64,000 bases of DNA from Paenibacillus sp. BIHB 4019. Its GTDB lineage: Bacteria > Bacillota > Bacilli > Paenibacillales > Paenibacillaceae. The notes below the pieces were generated by a model. That model made no database searches and was not told the origin of the DNA. It saw nothing but the letters and a program-made list of their open reading frames with translations. A program made the translations under genes and the position numbers. Below are positions 14,827-24,017 of this stretch, one piece after another (positions within the stretch are counted from its first letter, which is position 1; each line of letters starts with the position of its first letter). The stretch is taken from contig NZ_CP016808.1 of assembly GCF_002741035.1 (NCBI RefSeq), forward strand, positions 372,001-436,000. Direction: 5' to 3'.

Positions 14827-16572
14827 CTACAACGCTGGATGCTCGCTGGTGAAAGGCAAACGAAGGACTAACTCCGTTCCCGCACGATTCGCACTTCCCA
14901 TTTCTAGCCCATAGGTCTCTCCACATAAGTAACGGATGCGCTGCTGAATGTTGCGAATACCGATGTTTTTTGTCCCTCTGCCGCTTGCTGCTTGTATAAG
15001 CTCCGCATCCTGATCACGTAGCAATCCTTCTAATACCCCCGCATCCATCCCGATGCCATTGTCCGTTACTGCAAGCAGCAGCGTGTCCGCCTCTCGCCTC
15101 GCCCCAATTCGAATTAAGCCGCCGCCTTCCATTTCCGACAAACCATGAAAGATTGCATTTTCCACCAATGGCTGCAGCAGGCTCCGTGGAATCCACACCT
15201 CAAGCAGCTCTTCCGGGACATCCCACTCCAGCTCAAAGCGCCCCGCATAACGATATTGCTGAATCGTAGCATAATGCTCGATTAATCCCTTTTCTTTGGC
15301 AAGTGTCGTATACAGGTCATGCCCGCCGACATGGACGGCATCCTGCATAATGCCGATAAATGACTCCACCATGCTTTCGATTGCCTCAAAGCGACGCTTG
15401 CGCGACAAATAAACGACGGTATTCAGCGTGTTGTATATAAAATGGGGATTAATTTGGGCAAAAAGCAGCTCGGCGGACATGCGCCGTTTCCATTTTTCCT
15501 GCTCCCGCTGCTCCTCCATTTGCCGTTTAATGCTGTGTGTCATCGATTCGAACCCATTTTTCAAAACCATCAGCTCATCCCCGCTGTTGAAATTAAGCTG
15601 CACATTATAATTGCCCAGCGACACCTGCTTCATCGCCCGCGACATCGACGAGATCGGACGTGTCATGCTCGATATAATCGGCGTAAACATGAGGAAGCAA
15701 AGCACGATACATATCGCAATGAACACGAAAAAATAAACGCTCGCCGTCTGAATCGAATCATAAAAGCGGTCACGCGAAATAAAGGTAATGATAGACCAAT
15801 CCGCATTTTGCAAGCTTTTGCTCAAATAAAAGCCCTTCTGCTCTACCTTCTCGGGAAGCGCCTGGCTTGCCTGATCAAAAATAATGGCATGCTCCTCAGC
15901 GCCGAAGCCATAGTTTTGCAAAAAGCTCGTTCCGCCGCTCACCCAGGCATAGCGGTCAAAGCTCAGCTCCAAATAATCCAAAATGCTCGTAAAAGCCTCT
16001 TGTTTAATATTAAGCAGCAGGATGCCGCCGCCCGCGGATTCATTGACCCGGATAAAAAAGCTGATGACCTGCTTGCCCTCAGATAGCGGGGAATTATGGG
16101 GCGCGGTGAAGCCGCTTTTAACGGACGGCTTGATCGCATCCTGGAACCACGGCTTATTCAGCTCTTCCTGGTAATAGGAATCGAAGGAAAGAGAGGACAT
16201 GAATACTTTGCCGTCCGAGCGGACAATGGCAGAGGAATCTAAATAATCTCTTAGCACATTAAACTTTCGGAGCTGCTGCACGACATCCGAATAAGCGGAA
16301 AGCTCGCTGTAAATCGAATCATAGTGCGTCTTGGCAATAAAACGCTGAATCATCTCATCATTCGCCATATTGGCGGAATATTTGCGAATGTCGTCAATGA
16401 GCTGATTCATCTGCACCTCAGTCTGCTGTAGATGAATTTCGCCGTCGTGGACCGTTTGCCGCTCCAGCAGCGAATAAAAATACCCGAATGCCAGCAGCCC
16501 GCACGCCGTCAAAGATAAAGTGACAATAATAATAACGCTGCCTAAAATTTTATATTTAATTCTGCGCTTCAC
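14827..16572 (-). CDS. Sensor histidine kinase, YesM family
   Basis: 581 residues: a membrane segment (about 11-33), an extracellular sensor region (about 34-278), a second segment (279-300), a HAMP linker (about 300-355), the His_kinase domain with the phospho-acceptor His377 in FAQINPHFIYNTLN, and a HATPase_c domain (N box PLVENAIFHG, G box TDNGIGMD). Kinases of this class sense extracellular sugars or the loaded binding protein. The stop of the regulator gene lies 18 bases upstream, so the two are co-transcribed. Confidence 0.92.
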   Translation of the reverse strand: MKRRIKYKILGSVIIIVTLSLTACGLLAFGYFYSLLERQTVHDGEIHLQQTEVQMNQLIDDIRKYSANMANDEMIQRFIAKTHYDSIYSELSAYSDVVQQLRKFNVLRDYLDSSAIVRSDGKVFMSSLSFDSYYQEELNKPWFQDAIKPSVKSGFTAPHNSPLSEGKQVISFFIRVNESAGGGILLLNIKQEAFTSILDYLELSFDRYAWVSGGTSFLQNYGFGAEEHAIIFDQASQALPEKVEQKGFYLSKSLQNADWSIITFISRDRFYDSIQTASVYFFVFIAICIVLCFLMFTPIISSMTRPISSMSRAMKQVSLGNYNVQLNFNSGDELMVLKNGFESMTHSIKRQMEEQREQEKWKRRMSAELLFAQINPHFIYNTLNTVVYLSRKRRFEAIESMVESFIGIMQDAVHVGGHDLYTTLAKEKGLIEHYATIQQYRYAGRFELEWDVPEELLEVWIPRSLLQPLVENAIFHGLSEMEGGGLIRIGARREADTLLLAVTDNGIGMDAGVLEGLLRDQDAELIQAASGRGTKNIGIRNIQQRIRYLCGETYGLEMGSANRAGTELVLRLPFTSEHPAL

Positions 16573-16590
16573 CTTCGGCTCATCCTTCCT

Positions 16591-18144
16591 CTACATGTAA
16601 TCTTTCGGATGCTTGGAGGTTGCCTTCTTGAACACTTGGGAAAAATATTGGCTTGATTTGTAGCCGACCAACTCCGACACCTCATAAATTTTATATTGCC
16701 CCCGCTGGAGCAGTTCCTTCGCTTTCTCCATCCGGTATTCGGTTATATAATCCGAGAGGGTCTGTCCCGTCTCTTTCTTGAACACAGCCCGCAAATGAGC
16801 GCTGCTAATTTGCAAATGCTGAGAGAGCAGCTCCAGTGACAGCTCAGAATTACTGTAATGCTTTCGCACATACTCCATAGCCTTTAGCACCCAGCGAGAG
16901 TAAGCCTGCCTTGCAGCTACAGCTGCCTGAATGAGCTTTAGCATTTCGGCTTTAACCTCTCCGCTGCTGCGTCCTAAAGCATAGCTCATCTCCACTTGGT
17001 AACGCCCGCTCAGCTCACGCCCCAGCTCCCGCAAAACATAGCGAAGCGCCTTCTCATCTTGATTTTTCTCAATTTGCTCGTTCCAAAGCTTGTCCAGCTG
17101 GCGCGCAGCCTCTTCTGCCTCTCCTTCCGCAAGCGCCTGAAGCACCCTCCTTAACGCCGATTGCAACAGCAGCCCAAATAAAGCCCCCTCGTCTGTGCGC
17201 TGCGGAGCTGGCGGAAGCTGAGAATTCGATTGTATTTGAGTCGCTATGATGGCACCCGGAATCTGAAAAACACCGCTCATAGACATTTGGCTCAGCATGC
17301 GGAAGCTGCTCTGCAGTGCATTTCGCTCGGTTTGCAGCACCATATACAGATTCGGTCTTGCAGCCTCCTGTTTAAACGCTTGCAGTTGATTTAGCAGCCA
17401 ACGCGAAAAAATCTGCACCTCATTCCAACAAAATAAATAGCTTTGATGGCTAGGCAGCTTAAGGATAAATACCAGGCCTTCCTCATCAATTGTAAAAGCA
17501 GACAGCCACTGCAGCTCCATGCACTGCTCCGCATGCGCATTTTCTATAGCTTTTAGCTGATCATCATCTAGCGGAGGCCGTTCAGGCAGCGTCTCTCCTC
17601 CTAACGTGTAAACAGGGGGAGTTTTCATATACAGCATGGCAAGCGAACCTCCCAGCTCCTCCAGATAAGGATGCAGAGCCTCAATGGCATCGATATCGTT
17701 CACTTGCTCTTTGCCCAGCACAACATCCGAAATGACACTGCGCTTTGATCGGCTTATCCTCGTGCGCTCTGATTGCAGCTCCTCTTTAATGCGCAGCAGC
17801 TCGCCGAGCAGACGGTTCTGGCTTATTTCATGCTTCAGCACATAATTGGCTGCTTTCATTTCCAGAGCCTGCCGCACATAATCAAAATCACGATACGCTG
17901 TCAGAAAAAGCAACCGGGTCGCCGGCTCAGCCTCCTGTATTTTCCGTCCCAACGACAGTCCATCCATATGGGGCATCGAAATATCGGTAATGACAATTTG
18001 CGGGCGGTGCTTCAAAAAAAGCTCAAGCGCTTTCAAACTGCTTGTCGTTCTTGCGGCAACACGAAAGCCATGCTGCTCCCACGGCACCATTTCATATACA
18101 TTTTCTAAAGCCAACGGCTCATCATCTACGAGTAATATATCCAT
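16591..18144 (-). CDS. Response regulator with AraC-type DNA-binding domain (YesN family)
   Basis: 517 residues from the ATG at 18144 (MDILLVDDEP), which AAAGGTG precedes; an upstream in-frame ATG lacks a site. The receiver domain has the acidic pair D7-D8 and phospho-acceptor D54 in VITDISMPHMDG. A long middle region without recognised domain follows, then a C-terminal AraC/XylS pair of helix-turn-helices (about 417-517, ending SSQYFSQVFKKATSKHPKDY). It probably activates the binding-protein/permease/GH42 operon next to it; that link rests on gene order. Confidence 0.92.
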   Translation of the reverse strand: MDILLVDDEPLALENVYEMVPWEQHGFRVAARTTSSLKALELFLKHRPQIVITDISMPHMDGLSLGRKIQEAEPATRLLFLTAYRDFDYVRQALEMKAANYVLKHEISQNRLLGELLRIKEELQSERTRISRSKRSVISDVVLGKEQVNDIDAIEALHPYLEELGGSLAMLYMKTPPVYTLGGETLPERPPLDDDQLKAIENAHAEQCMELQWLSAFTIDEEGLVFILKLPSHQSYLFCWNEVQIFSRWLLNQLQAFKQEAARPNLYMVLQTERNALQSSFRMLSQMSMSGVFQIPGAIIATQIQSNSQLPPAPQRTDEGALFGLLLQSALRRVLQALAEGEAEEAARQLDKLWNEQIEKNQDEKALRYVLRELGRELSGRYQVEMSYALGRSSGEVKAEMLKLIQAAVAARQAYSRWVLKAMEYVRKHYSNSELSLELLSQHLQISSAHLRAVFKKETGQTLSDYITEYRMEKAKELLQRGQYKIYEVSELVGYKSSQYFSQVFKKATSKHPKDYM

Positions 18145-18325
18145 TACGTTCACCTTTCTTCTCCAGCTCACGCATACGCGGAGCCTTCCTCATACTTTGC
18201 TTACATTCAAACATACTAACGGGATATATTCAAACCGCAATAATGTTTTTTTGCAACCTTTTTTTATTTGTCTCGTCTGATACGGTATAAACGGCAAGAA
18301 AAATTTCACATTGAGGTGATGTACA

Positions 18326-19024
18326 ATGAGAATTAAACATAAATTTGTGATGATATCCGCTACTGCCCTGCTGGCGCTGTCTTTTGCTGGCCAAAGCTTC
18401 GCGGCTTCCACTCCGTTCACCGACGTCAATCAGTCTTATGTTAAAGATAAAATCGCTTCATTACAGGAAAGGGGAATCGTTAAAGGCGTGAGTAACGACG
18501 AGTTTAAACCGGATGCATCCATCACAGCTGCCCAAGGCATTCAATTGATTGTGAATGCACTGAATTTGAATATCGATAACATTAGATTTTTCAAAGCGCC
18601 GTTAGCGACCGACTACTTCGCTAAGGCTAGCAATGACGCCTGGTATGCAGACGCTTTAATCATTGCCGCGAATAATGGACTTGAGCTGCCAGCCGATCTC
18701 GACCCCGCCAAGCCATGGACAAAAGAGGAGTTTATCCAATATTTGATGAAGGCTGCCGAAGTTACGAACAATCTGCCGCTCATCAACATTAAGCCTTTGG
18801 AATTTGCCGATGAAGCCGATCTGGACGTACAGTATCAAGGAGCTGTTCAACGGGCGCTTGTGTTGAAAATCGCGGATCTTGATGCGGAAGGCAAGCTCAA
18901 TCCAAAGGAGGAAATTTCCCGCGCCGAAGCAGCGGTTTTGACCTATAATGTGCTGGAGTATATTGCTGCGCATCCTGCTCCTGCTCCTGCTCCAGTCGAG
19001 CCGGAAACGGGAGCTTCCGAGTAG
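18326..19024 (+). CDS. Secreted S-layer homology (SLH) domain protein
   Basis: 232 residues. A signal peptide (about 1-27, cut near SFA-A) is followed by three SLH-like modules (about 28-80 with FTDVNQSYVKDKIASLQERGIV, about 100-145, about 160-213) and a Pro/Ala tail. SLH modules bind pyruvylated secondary cell-wall polymer and hold proteins on the wall. Nothing else is attached, so it may be a small wall-bound protein or adaptor. GAGGTGAT precedes the ATG. A terminator follows. Its presence fits a host with an S-layer-type surface. Confidence 0.88.
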   Translation: MRIKHKFVMISATALLALSFAGQSFAASTPFTDVNQSYVKDKIASLQERGIVKGVSNDEFKPDASITAAQGIQLIVNALNLNIDNIRFFKAPLATDYFAKASNDAWYADALIIAANNGLELPADLDPAKPWTKEEFIQYLMKAAEVTNNLPLINIKPLEFADEADLDVQYQGAVQRALVLKIADLDAEGKLNPKEEISRAEAAVLTYNVLEYIAAHPAPAPAPVEPETGASE

Positions 19025-19090
19025 ACGCAAGCCAGCTCCCCGCCTACCAGCCCGTTGTATCATGAATATTAACTAGCAAAACGAATTATT

Positions 19091-19128
19091 TAAGCAGCCC
19101 ATTCTTTCAGGAGAAGCGGGCTGCTTTT
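19091..19128 (+). terminator. Terminator after the SLH gene
   Basis: AAGCAGCCC (19092-19100) pairs with GGGCTGCTT (19118-19126), then a short T run. Confidence 0.8.
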
Positions 19129-19223
19129 GCATTTTCTTTTTCAAATAGAAGCCGACTATTATAAGCGTGGAATATTTTTCCGATATACATATAGGGTTTA
19201 GACAGCTTTAGGAGGGATAAGGA

Positions 19224-19679
19224 ATGCAGGAGCCCGCTTATAAAATGCCAACGGACGAAGCCGTCCAACAAATGAGCAAAGCGGAAAAAAAGCAATTTTA
19301 TAAAGATTATTATAACGGACGTTATGCAGCGGTTGGCTATAAACCTACACTCAAACGGCAAATCGCTTATCGGATCGGCGGCAAAAAAGGGCTTTTTATT
19401 GCCATTGGTGCCATGATTATATGGTTTTGCATCAGTCAGTCCATCATCGATCGCTTCTCAAAGGAATCCATGATACAAGAACAAATGCTTGAGCTTGAAA
19501 AGTCCATTAATTGGTCACAACAGCAGCTTAGCCAATACGAGAGCCGCGTCCAAAACGGGGAGTTGACCAAGCTGGAGCAAAAAAATTACAACGAGCTAAT
19601 AACTAAATATAATCAGCAGGTCGAGCAATACAATTCGTGGGCTGACGGAATAACGAAGCATTTCTATTTCGATGATTGA
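19224..19679 (+). CDS. Hypothetical membrane protein with C-terminal coiled coil
   Basis: 151 residues. A charged N-terminus (about 1-50) precedes one membrane segment (GLFIAIGAMIIWFCISQSII, about 56-75), and the rest is a Gln/Glu-rich helix likely to form a coiled coil (about 80-140). AGGAGGG lies before the ATG. No family recognised. It stands between two terminators as a single gene. Confidence 0.7.
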   Translation: MQEPAYKMPTDEAVQQMSKAEKKQFYKDYYNGRYAAVGYKPTLKRQIAYRIGGKKGLFIAIGAMIIWFCISQSIIDRFSKESMIQEQMLELEKSINWSQQQLSQYESRVQNGELTKLEQKNYNELITKYNQQVEQYNSWADGITKHFYFDD

Positions 19680-19715
19680 TCAGCTAGTTGATTCTTTTTC
19701 AAACACCAGCAAGTT

Positions 19716-19775
19716 AAAAAGCCTTGATGCTTCCGCCCCTTATAAAAAGGTGCAGAAACTATCAAGGCTTCTTTT
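19716..19775. terminator. Bidirectional terminator between converging genes
   Basis: AAGCCTTGAT (19719-19728) pairs with ATCAAGGCTT (19761-19770); T-rich ends on both strands serve the plus gene at 19224 and the minus gene at 19790. Confidence 0.75.
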
Positions 19776-19789
19776 ACATGTACATTGTA

Positions 19790-21517
19790 TTAGCAATAAG
19801 CCTGCATTCTTCGCAAGGACACAACGGGCTCCAGCGTAATTTCAAAAGCGCGATCCCAAATGAATTTTGGATTATCCTGCTTCAAAACGACACGGGTATA
19901 TGGAGCAAGCGACCACCTTCCATCACGGATTTGACGGATCGCGCAGGCGGGGGACGCTGAGCCGATGCCGAAAGCCGTTTGCTGGGCAAGAGTTGTCGTA
20001 TTTGTCTGCATTCGGCCCTGCAAAAGCGCAGTCAACAGCTCAAAGTCGCTGGCGGAATTGAACAGCCGCATATTTTGATCCGCTGTCACATTCGTATATG
20101 GCGAGCGCCCGCGAGACTCCGTGCGTACTTCCGCGATTGTAACAACCTTATAATAATAGTCCTTCAGAAAACGCTTGAACAGCAGCGAGCCGTGTGCATC
20201 CATAGCCGTATCGAGCACAGCCGCATGCGTCTCCATCGTCAGGCAGGCATAACGTGAATGAGCCATGCCAAGTGCCATGCCGATTTTATTGCCGGCCGTA
20301 TTCCAGCCGCTATAGCCAAGCAGGCTGCCCGTGTATTTGCTGCCTAGCAGCGCCGTCGTAACGACCGCATTAGCCGCGCCGCCGCCTGTAAAATCAATCA
20401 CAATCGTCGGCCGCATATTCGCCGCATTTTCAGCCTCACGGCTCACCGCATTACCCGCTTGGTCAACCGCCGTAATCGCAATGATTTCCATATCGCTCTC
20501 GCTGCCTTCGCCGCTGTCCACCGCTTCCCCGCCCACAATATCGATATGGCGCAGCAGGTTTTGGTGTACATCCATATATTCATAGGGATTCACAATCGTC
20601 CGGCCATCCGGGCCAAAATAACGGATTGCAAAGCGCGGCTTGCCGTTCACACAATATAGTTTTTTTGCCATGCGAGCCAGCAAGGAATGTCCTAATCCAT
20701 CAGCATCCGGCAAAATAATAGCCCTTTCCGGATTTTGTCCATCTGTGCCGCCCAGCCACTCATTAATCCGCTCTTCCACAAAGGCGATCTCATTCGCCTG
20801 AATTCCATCAATATAAGCATCGTCAACGCCAATAGCAACAAAATCGATGTAGCCCTCCCGTGCGAGCTGATCCAGCATGTAATACGTCGTCGTCAATTTA
20901 TGGCGCTTCGCATTATAATATTGCTCCTTATCCACATAAACGGTATCAGGGAAGTTCGTGCCATCCGGCTGAATATCATAGCCATTCAAAATAGCCAGCA
21001 GCTCCGTCTCCGGCTTACGCGGCTTCTGCATGAGCGTACGCGTCTCGGTATAGGCTGGCATCGCCAGACCGTCTACGAAGACGGTAGATGCAAGCCGCAT
21101 AATCGTATCGAGCACATAAACAGGCTTATACGGATAAGCCTGCTTGACCTCGCGAATGACATCAAGCAGCTCAGCCGTCTGCGAGTCATATGCAGGATAC
21201 GTGCCTTCAGCAGTAGCGCGCAAGCGCCTGCTCCCAATAAGCCCGCCGTATACAAGCATATCCAGAGAGATAATAAAACCGTCCACCTTGGAAGCATGAT
21301 GAAAAATAAAACGGCGAATATGCTCCGGCTTGCCGAACGTCGGGCCAGAGGTACCGGTCACAAGCGTTCCGTCTGTCGTCATGTGGGAATCGAGGCGGTT
21401 GCGAATATCTCCTACTGGCGGCACAATCACTTGAATACCAGCGGCTTTGCCTTGCAAAATAATATCGTCCAAATTCGCTGGACGGTCGTCGAGCGGAATG
21501 TATAATACCTTTTTCAT
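19790..21517 (-). CDS. DUF4127 family protein
   Basis: 575 residues from the ATG at 21517 (MKKVLYIPLDDRP), chosen for GGAGTG seven bases upstream; 53 further in-frame codons upstream have no start signal. The opening KKVLYIPLDDRPAN, GFIISLDMLVYGGLIGSR and a late GYSGWNTAGNKIG are typical of DUF4127, a family of about 500-residue cytoplasmic proteins with no known reaction. The conserved Asp, His and Arg residues suggest an enzyme. It stands alone, so context gives no clue. Confidence 0.82.
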   Translation of the reverse strand: MKKVLYIPLDDRPANLDDIILQGKAAGIQVIVPPVGDIRNRLDSHMTTDGTLVTGTSGPTFGKPEHIRRFIFHHASKVDGFIISLDMLVYGGLIGSRRLRATAEGTYPAYDSQTAELLDVIREVKQAYPYKPVYVLDTIMRLASTVFVDGLAMPAYTETRTLMQKPRKPETELLAILNGYDIQPDGTNFPDTVYVDKEQYYNAKRHKLTTTYYMLDQLAREGYIDFVAIGVDDAYIDGIQANEIAFVEERINEWLGGTDGQNPERAIILPDADGLGHSLLARMAKKLYCVNGKPRFAIRYFGPDGRTIVNPYEYMDVHQNLLRHIDIVGGEAVDSGEGSESDMEIIAITAVDQAGNAVSREAENAANMRPTIVIDFTGGGAANAVVTTALLGSKYTGSLLGYSGWNTAGNKIGMALGMAHSRYACLTMETHAAVLDTAMDAHGSLLFKRFLKDYYYKVVTIAEVRTESRGRSPYTNVTADQNMRLFNSASDFELLTALLQGRMQTNTTTLAQQTAFGIGSASPACAIRQIRDGRWSLAPYTRVVLKQDNPKFIWDRAFEITLEPVVSLRRMQAYC

Positions 21518-21664
21518 TTCAATCACTCCAACAAATAAGGGTAGGCACTTCTTATTGAAATATCTTGTACCTTCACTTATGTAGGTAACCTTTTCGATAG
21601 AATAACAACCATAAAAATATTTTAATTCTTCAGTACCGTTTTCAATCGCCCCGAGAGGACGCTT

Positions 21665-21688
21665 AAAAAACCGCATCTGAAAGTGCGG
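21665..21688 (-). terminator. Terminator of the ORF remnant at 21697
   Basis: On the minus strand CCGCA, eight bases, TGCGG, then six T. It starts right after the remnant's stop codon. Confidence 0.6.
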
Positions 21689-21696
21689 CTGTTCCC

Positions 21697-21846
21697 TTAA
21701 GTAGAAGAGCGTGCGCCTTTTGCAGCCTTAATTGCTTTTGGAATTGCGGAAGGCTCATCGCCGTTATTTCCTTTTGCTAAAGCGATCTTGCTTGCAATTG
21801 AACAGCCATCTGATGTTAATGTGAATGAGACCCCTGCATAAAGTAG
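21697..21846 (-). pseudogene. ORF remnant without a start codon
   Basis: An open frame of 49 codons that ends in a proper stop and a terminator but has no ATG, GTG or TTG after the upstream in-frame TAG at 21847. Its end reads GNNGDEPSAIPKAIKAAKG. I recognise no family. It is probably the 3' end of a gene cut off when the neighbouring element inserted or decayed. Confidence 0.3.
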
Positions 21847-21999
21847 CTACAATTCAAAATGATTCAAGAGTTAAGTAATAAAAATATGATTAAAATACCA
21901 ATTTTTCATTTTATTTTGTGACTTTTTTGGTCGAAAATGCCCCGAAAAAGCATGTTTCAAAGTTACACATCTTTTTCATTTTAGAGCGACTAATGTAAT

Positions 22000-22014
22000 A
22001 TCGTGAATCACGAT
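22000..22014. promoter_or_regulatory. 15-bp perfect palindrome in an AT-rich gap
   Basis: ATCGTGA A TCACGAT, 157 bases before the phage-type ORF at 22171. The rest of the 21.85-22.17 kb gap is AT-rich with no gene. Operator-like; no regulator identified. Confidence 0.35.
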
Positions 22015-22170
22015 TTTAGAAAATTTAATAATAATAGTGTGAGTATAAAAAACCCTGTTTGCTATGTACTATTTCATAATATAGAAAAATCGAGAGCTGT
22101 TGAATAACTCATATTTTGTATAGGAATTTTCTTCTTTTCCATTTTCCTAATTACACTGCTACTTGAAGGA

Positions 22171-22734
22171 ATGGATACTTCAGTCGAATATATAATGATG
22201 TGTCAAAGAGCAGTAGAACTTCAAACAGCATGGAATCCAGTGAAAGGAGACTTTTTTACCACAACATCAAGCTATTGTGAAAACTGTCTTGATAAACGAA
22301 TGTGTAAGGGTTGCGTAGGTATGGCAAACGTATACGTTGTTTCTGGAAGATTTGATTACCATGAATCAATTGGAGGAACACGTTGGTATTTTGGTGGAGG
22401 CAATTGTGTTAGAGGTTATGGAAATAGGATAAACAGCACATCTTGTTTTGTTATGAACCGAACTGGAGAATCAGATGGCGACAAAGATTATCAGACCAGT
22501 AACATAAAAGATATGATATGGCTTCCGAGGCAGGATCAACTACAAGAATTATTTTGGGATGACCTTACAAAAGAAACAAAAATACATAATTTTATATAAT
22601 ACCTAGATAGTGAGGTTAGTTACAATCCTTGGAATGATTCTTTAGAATCTCTTTGGATTAGTCTATATATGAAAGAGACTCATAATAAAAAGTGGAATGG
22701 AATTTCCAATATTAAAGAATGGGAGTTTGAGTAG
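22171..22734 (+). pseudogene. Phage-type helical protein interrupted by an in-frame stop
   Basis: The first 142 codons encode a protein with two CxxC pairs (YCENCLDKRMCKGC), which ends at a TAA (22597-22599). The same frame then stays open for 44 codons (YLDSEVSYNPWNDSLESLWI...) to a TAG at 22732-22734. The stretch WLPRQDQLQELF followed by SLESLWISLYMKE resembles the end of many small phage proteins, which supports one original gene of about 187 residues broken by a point mutation. No good RBS precedes the ATG. Function unknown. Confidence 0.6.
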
Positions 22735-22771
22735 ATAAAATTTGTGTTTTAACAGGAGGAGAGGAGATCGA

Positions 22772-22948
22772 ATGAATAAAGTGAGTCCCAATCAAGGTGG
22801 TTGTTGGTTTTGTTCTACAAAGACAGATGATATGGTTTTTGATACTGAATTTGATACTTATCTACATGAAAACTGTCGGAGAAAAGAATTGGAAAACGAT
22901 CCAGATAATATAGAAGCGCAGATTATGAGCTATTTATTGAAAGATTAA
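22772..22948 (+). CDS. Small zinc-ribbon-like hypothetical protein (58 aa)
   Basis: ATG at 22772 lies behind a strong GGAGGAGAGGAG site; earlier in-frame codons are not needed. CWFC near residue 11 and a later HENC could bind a metal. Small Cys-rich proteins of this kind are common in phages and integrated elements. It follows the broken phage-type gene by 37 bases. Confidence 0.6.
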   Translation: MNKVSPNQGGCWFCSTKTDDMVFDTEFDTYLHENCRRKELENDPDNIEAQIMSYLLKD

Positions 22949-22974
22949 AAAAACAAGTAGTGAGGGGGATTTGT

Positions 22975-23178
22975 TTGGATGCATATAGGTTATATACGCT
23001 TGGCTTATTGGTTAAAAAGAAGGAGAAATTTGAAAAGAAATTAGAAGCACTGTTTGATGATATAAAGGATGAGAACAACCACAGGGTTCGGTGGGTTTAT
23101 GAAACTAATAAAGAGATGGAAAAATTAGCTGCTGAATTAGCAAATACAATTCATCAAATTGAAATGTTAAACAAATAA
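22975..23178 (+). CDS. Small coiled-coil hypothetical protein (67 aa)
   Basis: A Lys/Glu-rich, fully helical product (KKKEKFEKKLEALFDDIKDE ...). GAGGGGG lies six bases before the TTG at 22975; a GTG at 22960 is the alternative start but would lie on top of the site. Same strand as the two preceding small ORFs. No family recognised. Confidence 0.5.
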   Translation: MDAYRLYTLGLLVKKKEKFEKKLEALFDDIKDENNHRVRWVYETNKEMEKLAAELANTIHQIEMLNK

Positions 23179-23246
23179 AACTCGTCTTTCGTGAGAAATG
23201 AGAGGCTCACTAACTATTAAGATGCATTTTTTAATCAATACCTAAG

Positions 23247-23270
23247 AAAAAAAGCACCATTGCTGGTGCT
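23247..23270 (-). terminator. Terminator after the ExsC-like gene
   Basis: AGCACCA, four bases, TGGTGCT (23253-23270) with seven A before it on the plus strand, i.e. T on the minus strand. Confidence 0.88.
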
Positions 23271-23288
23271 AATGTTGAACCTAATATT

Positions 23289-23711
23289 TTACCTAGTTTG
23301 AATCGCAAGCCCACTAAAAGAAATAGGTCCAACAACATCAGCTCTCGTATTTGCAGTTTGGTTTTCCGCAGTAACTGTATAAACGTGATTTCCTGCTGAT
23401 AAATTTTTATCAATTGATTGGAATGTAACAGCATAGTTTTGTTCTGAAGCTGCGGATTCAATACCTACTTTTGTATTGAAAATTTCCTTTCCATCACGGA
23501 AAATTCTAAAAAGAATTTGAGCGATGCCAGTGATTCCTTGAACACCGACAGTGGCTACTAGTTCTACTCGATTAGGTTGAGAATTTACGGGGATTTTTAA
23601 ACGAATTTTTGCGAGAGTAACTCTTTTGGGTGATCGAGGGATAATAAAAGACTTTGATTGATTAAATCTACTTCGGGGTTGAACTGCTTGTTTATCGAGA
23701 ATACGCGCCAA
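23289..23711 (-). CDS. ExsC-like exosporium protein
   Basis: About 140 residues. A basic N-terminus precedes a beta-rich domain with VELVATVGVQGITGIAQILF, FRIFRDGKEIFNT and a C-terminal VVGPISFSGLA, the pattern of the exosporium protein C family of spore formers. Such proteins lie in the outer spore layers. AAAGGAG touches the first ATG (23720), leaving no room; the TTG at 23711 is eight bases away and is my choice. A sigma-K-like promoter lies directly upstream. It sits inside an otherwise decayed element but looks intact. Confidence 0.68.
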   Translation of the reverse strand: MARILDKQAVQPRSRFNQSKSFIIPRSPKRVTLAKIRLKIPVNSQPNRVELVATVGVQGITGIAQILFRIFRDGKEIFNTKVGIESAASEQNYAVTFQSIDKNLSAGNHVYTVTAENQTANTRADVVGPISFSGLAIQTR

Positions 23712-23741
23712 ACTAACCATCTCCTTTGTTCGATATCGTTC

Positions 23742-23767
23742 AGAATATGCTGAGATTAAGGACAGTG
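23742..23767 (-). promoter_or_regulatory. Sigma-K/sigma-E-like promoter of the ExsC-like gene
   Basis: On the minus strand CAC, 15 bases, GCATATTCT fits the sigma-K pattern mACm - 14-16 - gCATAnnnT. It ends about 30 bases before the start codon, as expected for a mother-cell gene. Confidence 0.45.
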
Positions 23768-23883
23768 ATTGTACTGTTTATCTATGTGCGAGAAGTTTGG
23801 TAATTACTATGGAAAAATCCGATAAATCACAGCAGATCAAATTCGTATTATAATCTGAAAAACATAATAGGAGAGTGTTGAAA

Positions 23884-24006
23884 ATGTCTGAAATCAACCC
23901 ATTAATCAATCTATACGGAAGTGACGCGTTTGATCTAACTTTAAAAGAAATACAGGAATTAGCTACAAATTCAAATATCCCATTCGATAAAAATATGTTG
24001 ATTTAG
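23884..24006 (+). CDS. Small hypothetical protein (40 aa)
   Basis: ATG at 23884 with GGAGAG nine bases upstream and a TATAAT box (23849-23854) before that; the product begins MSEINPLINLYGSDAFDL and ends at 24006. No family recognised. It may be the N-terminal stub of a longer phage-type protein, since it stops just where the converging helicase remnant begins. Confidence 0.4.
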   Translation: MSEINPLINLYGSDAFDLTLKEIQELATNSNIPFDKNMLI

Positions 24007-24017
24007 GAATCTCTTTC

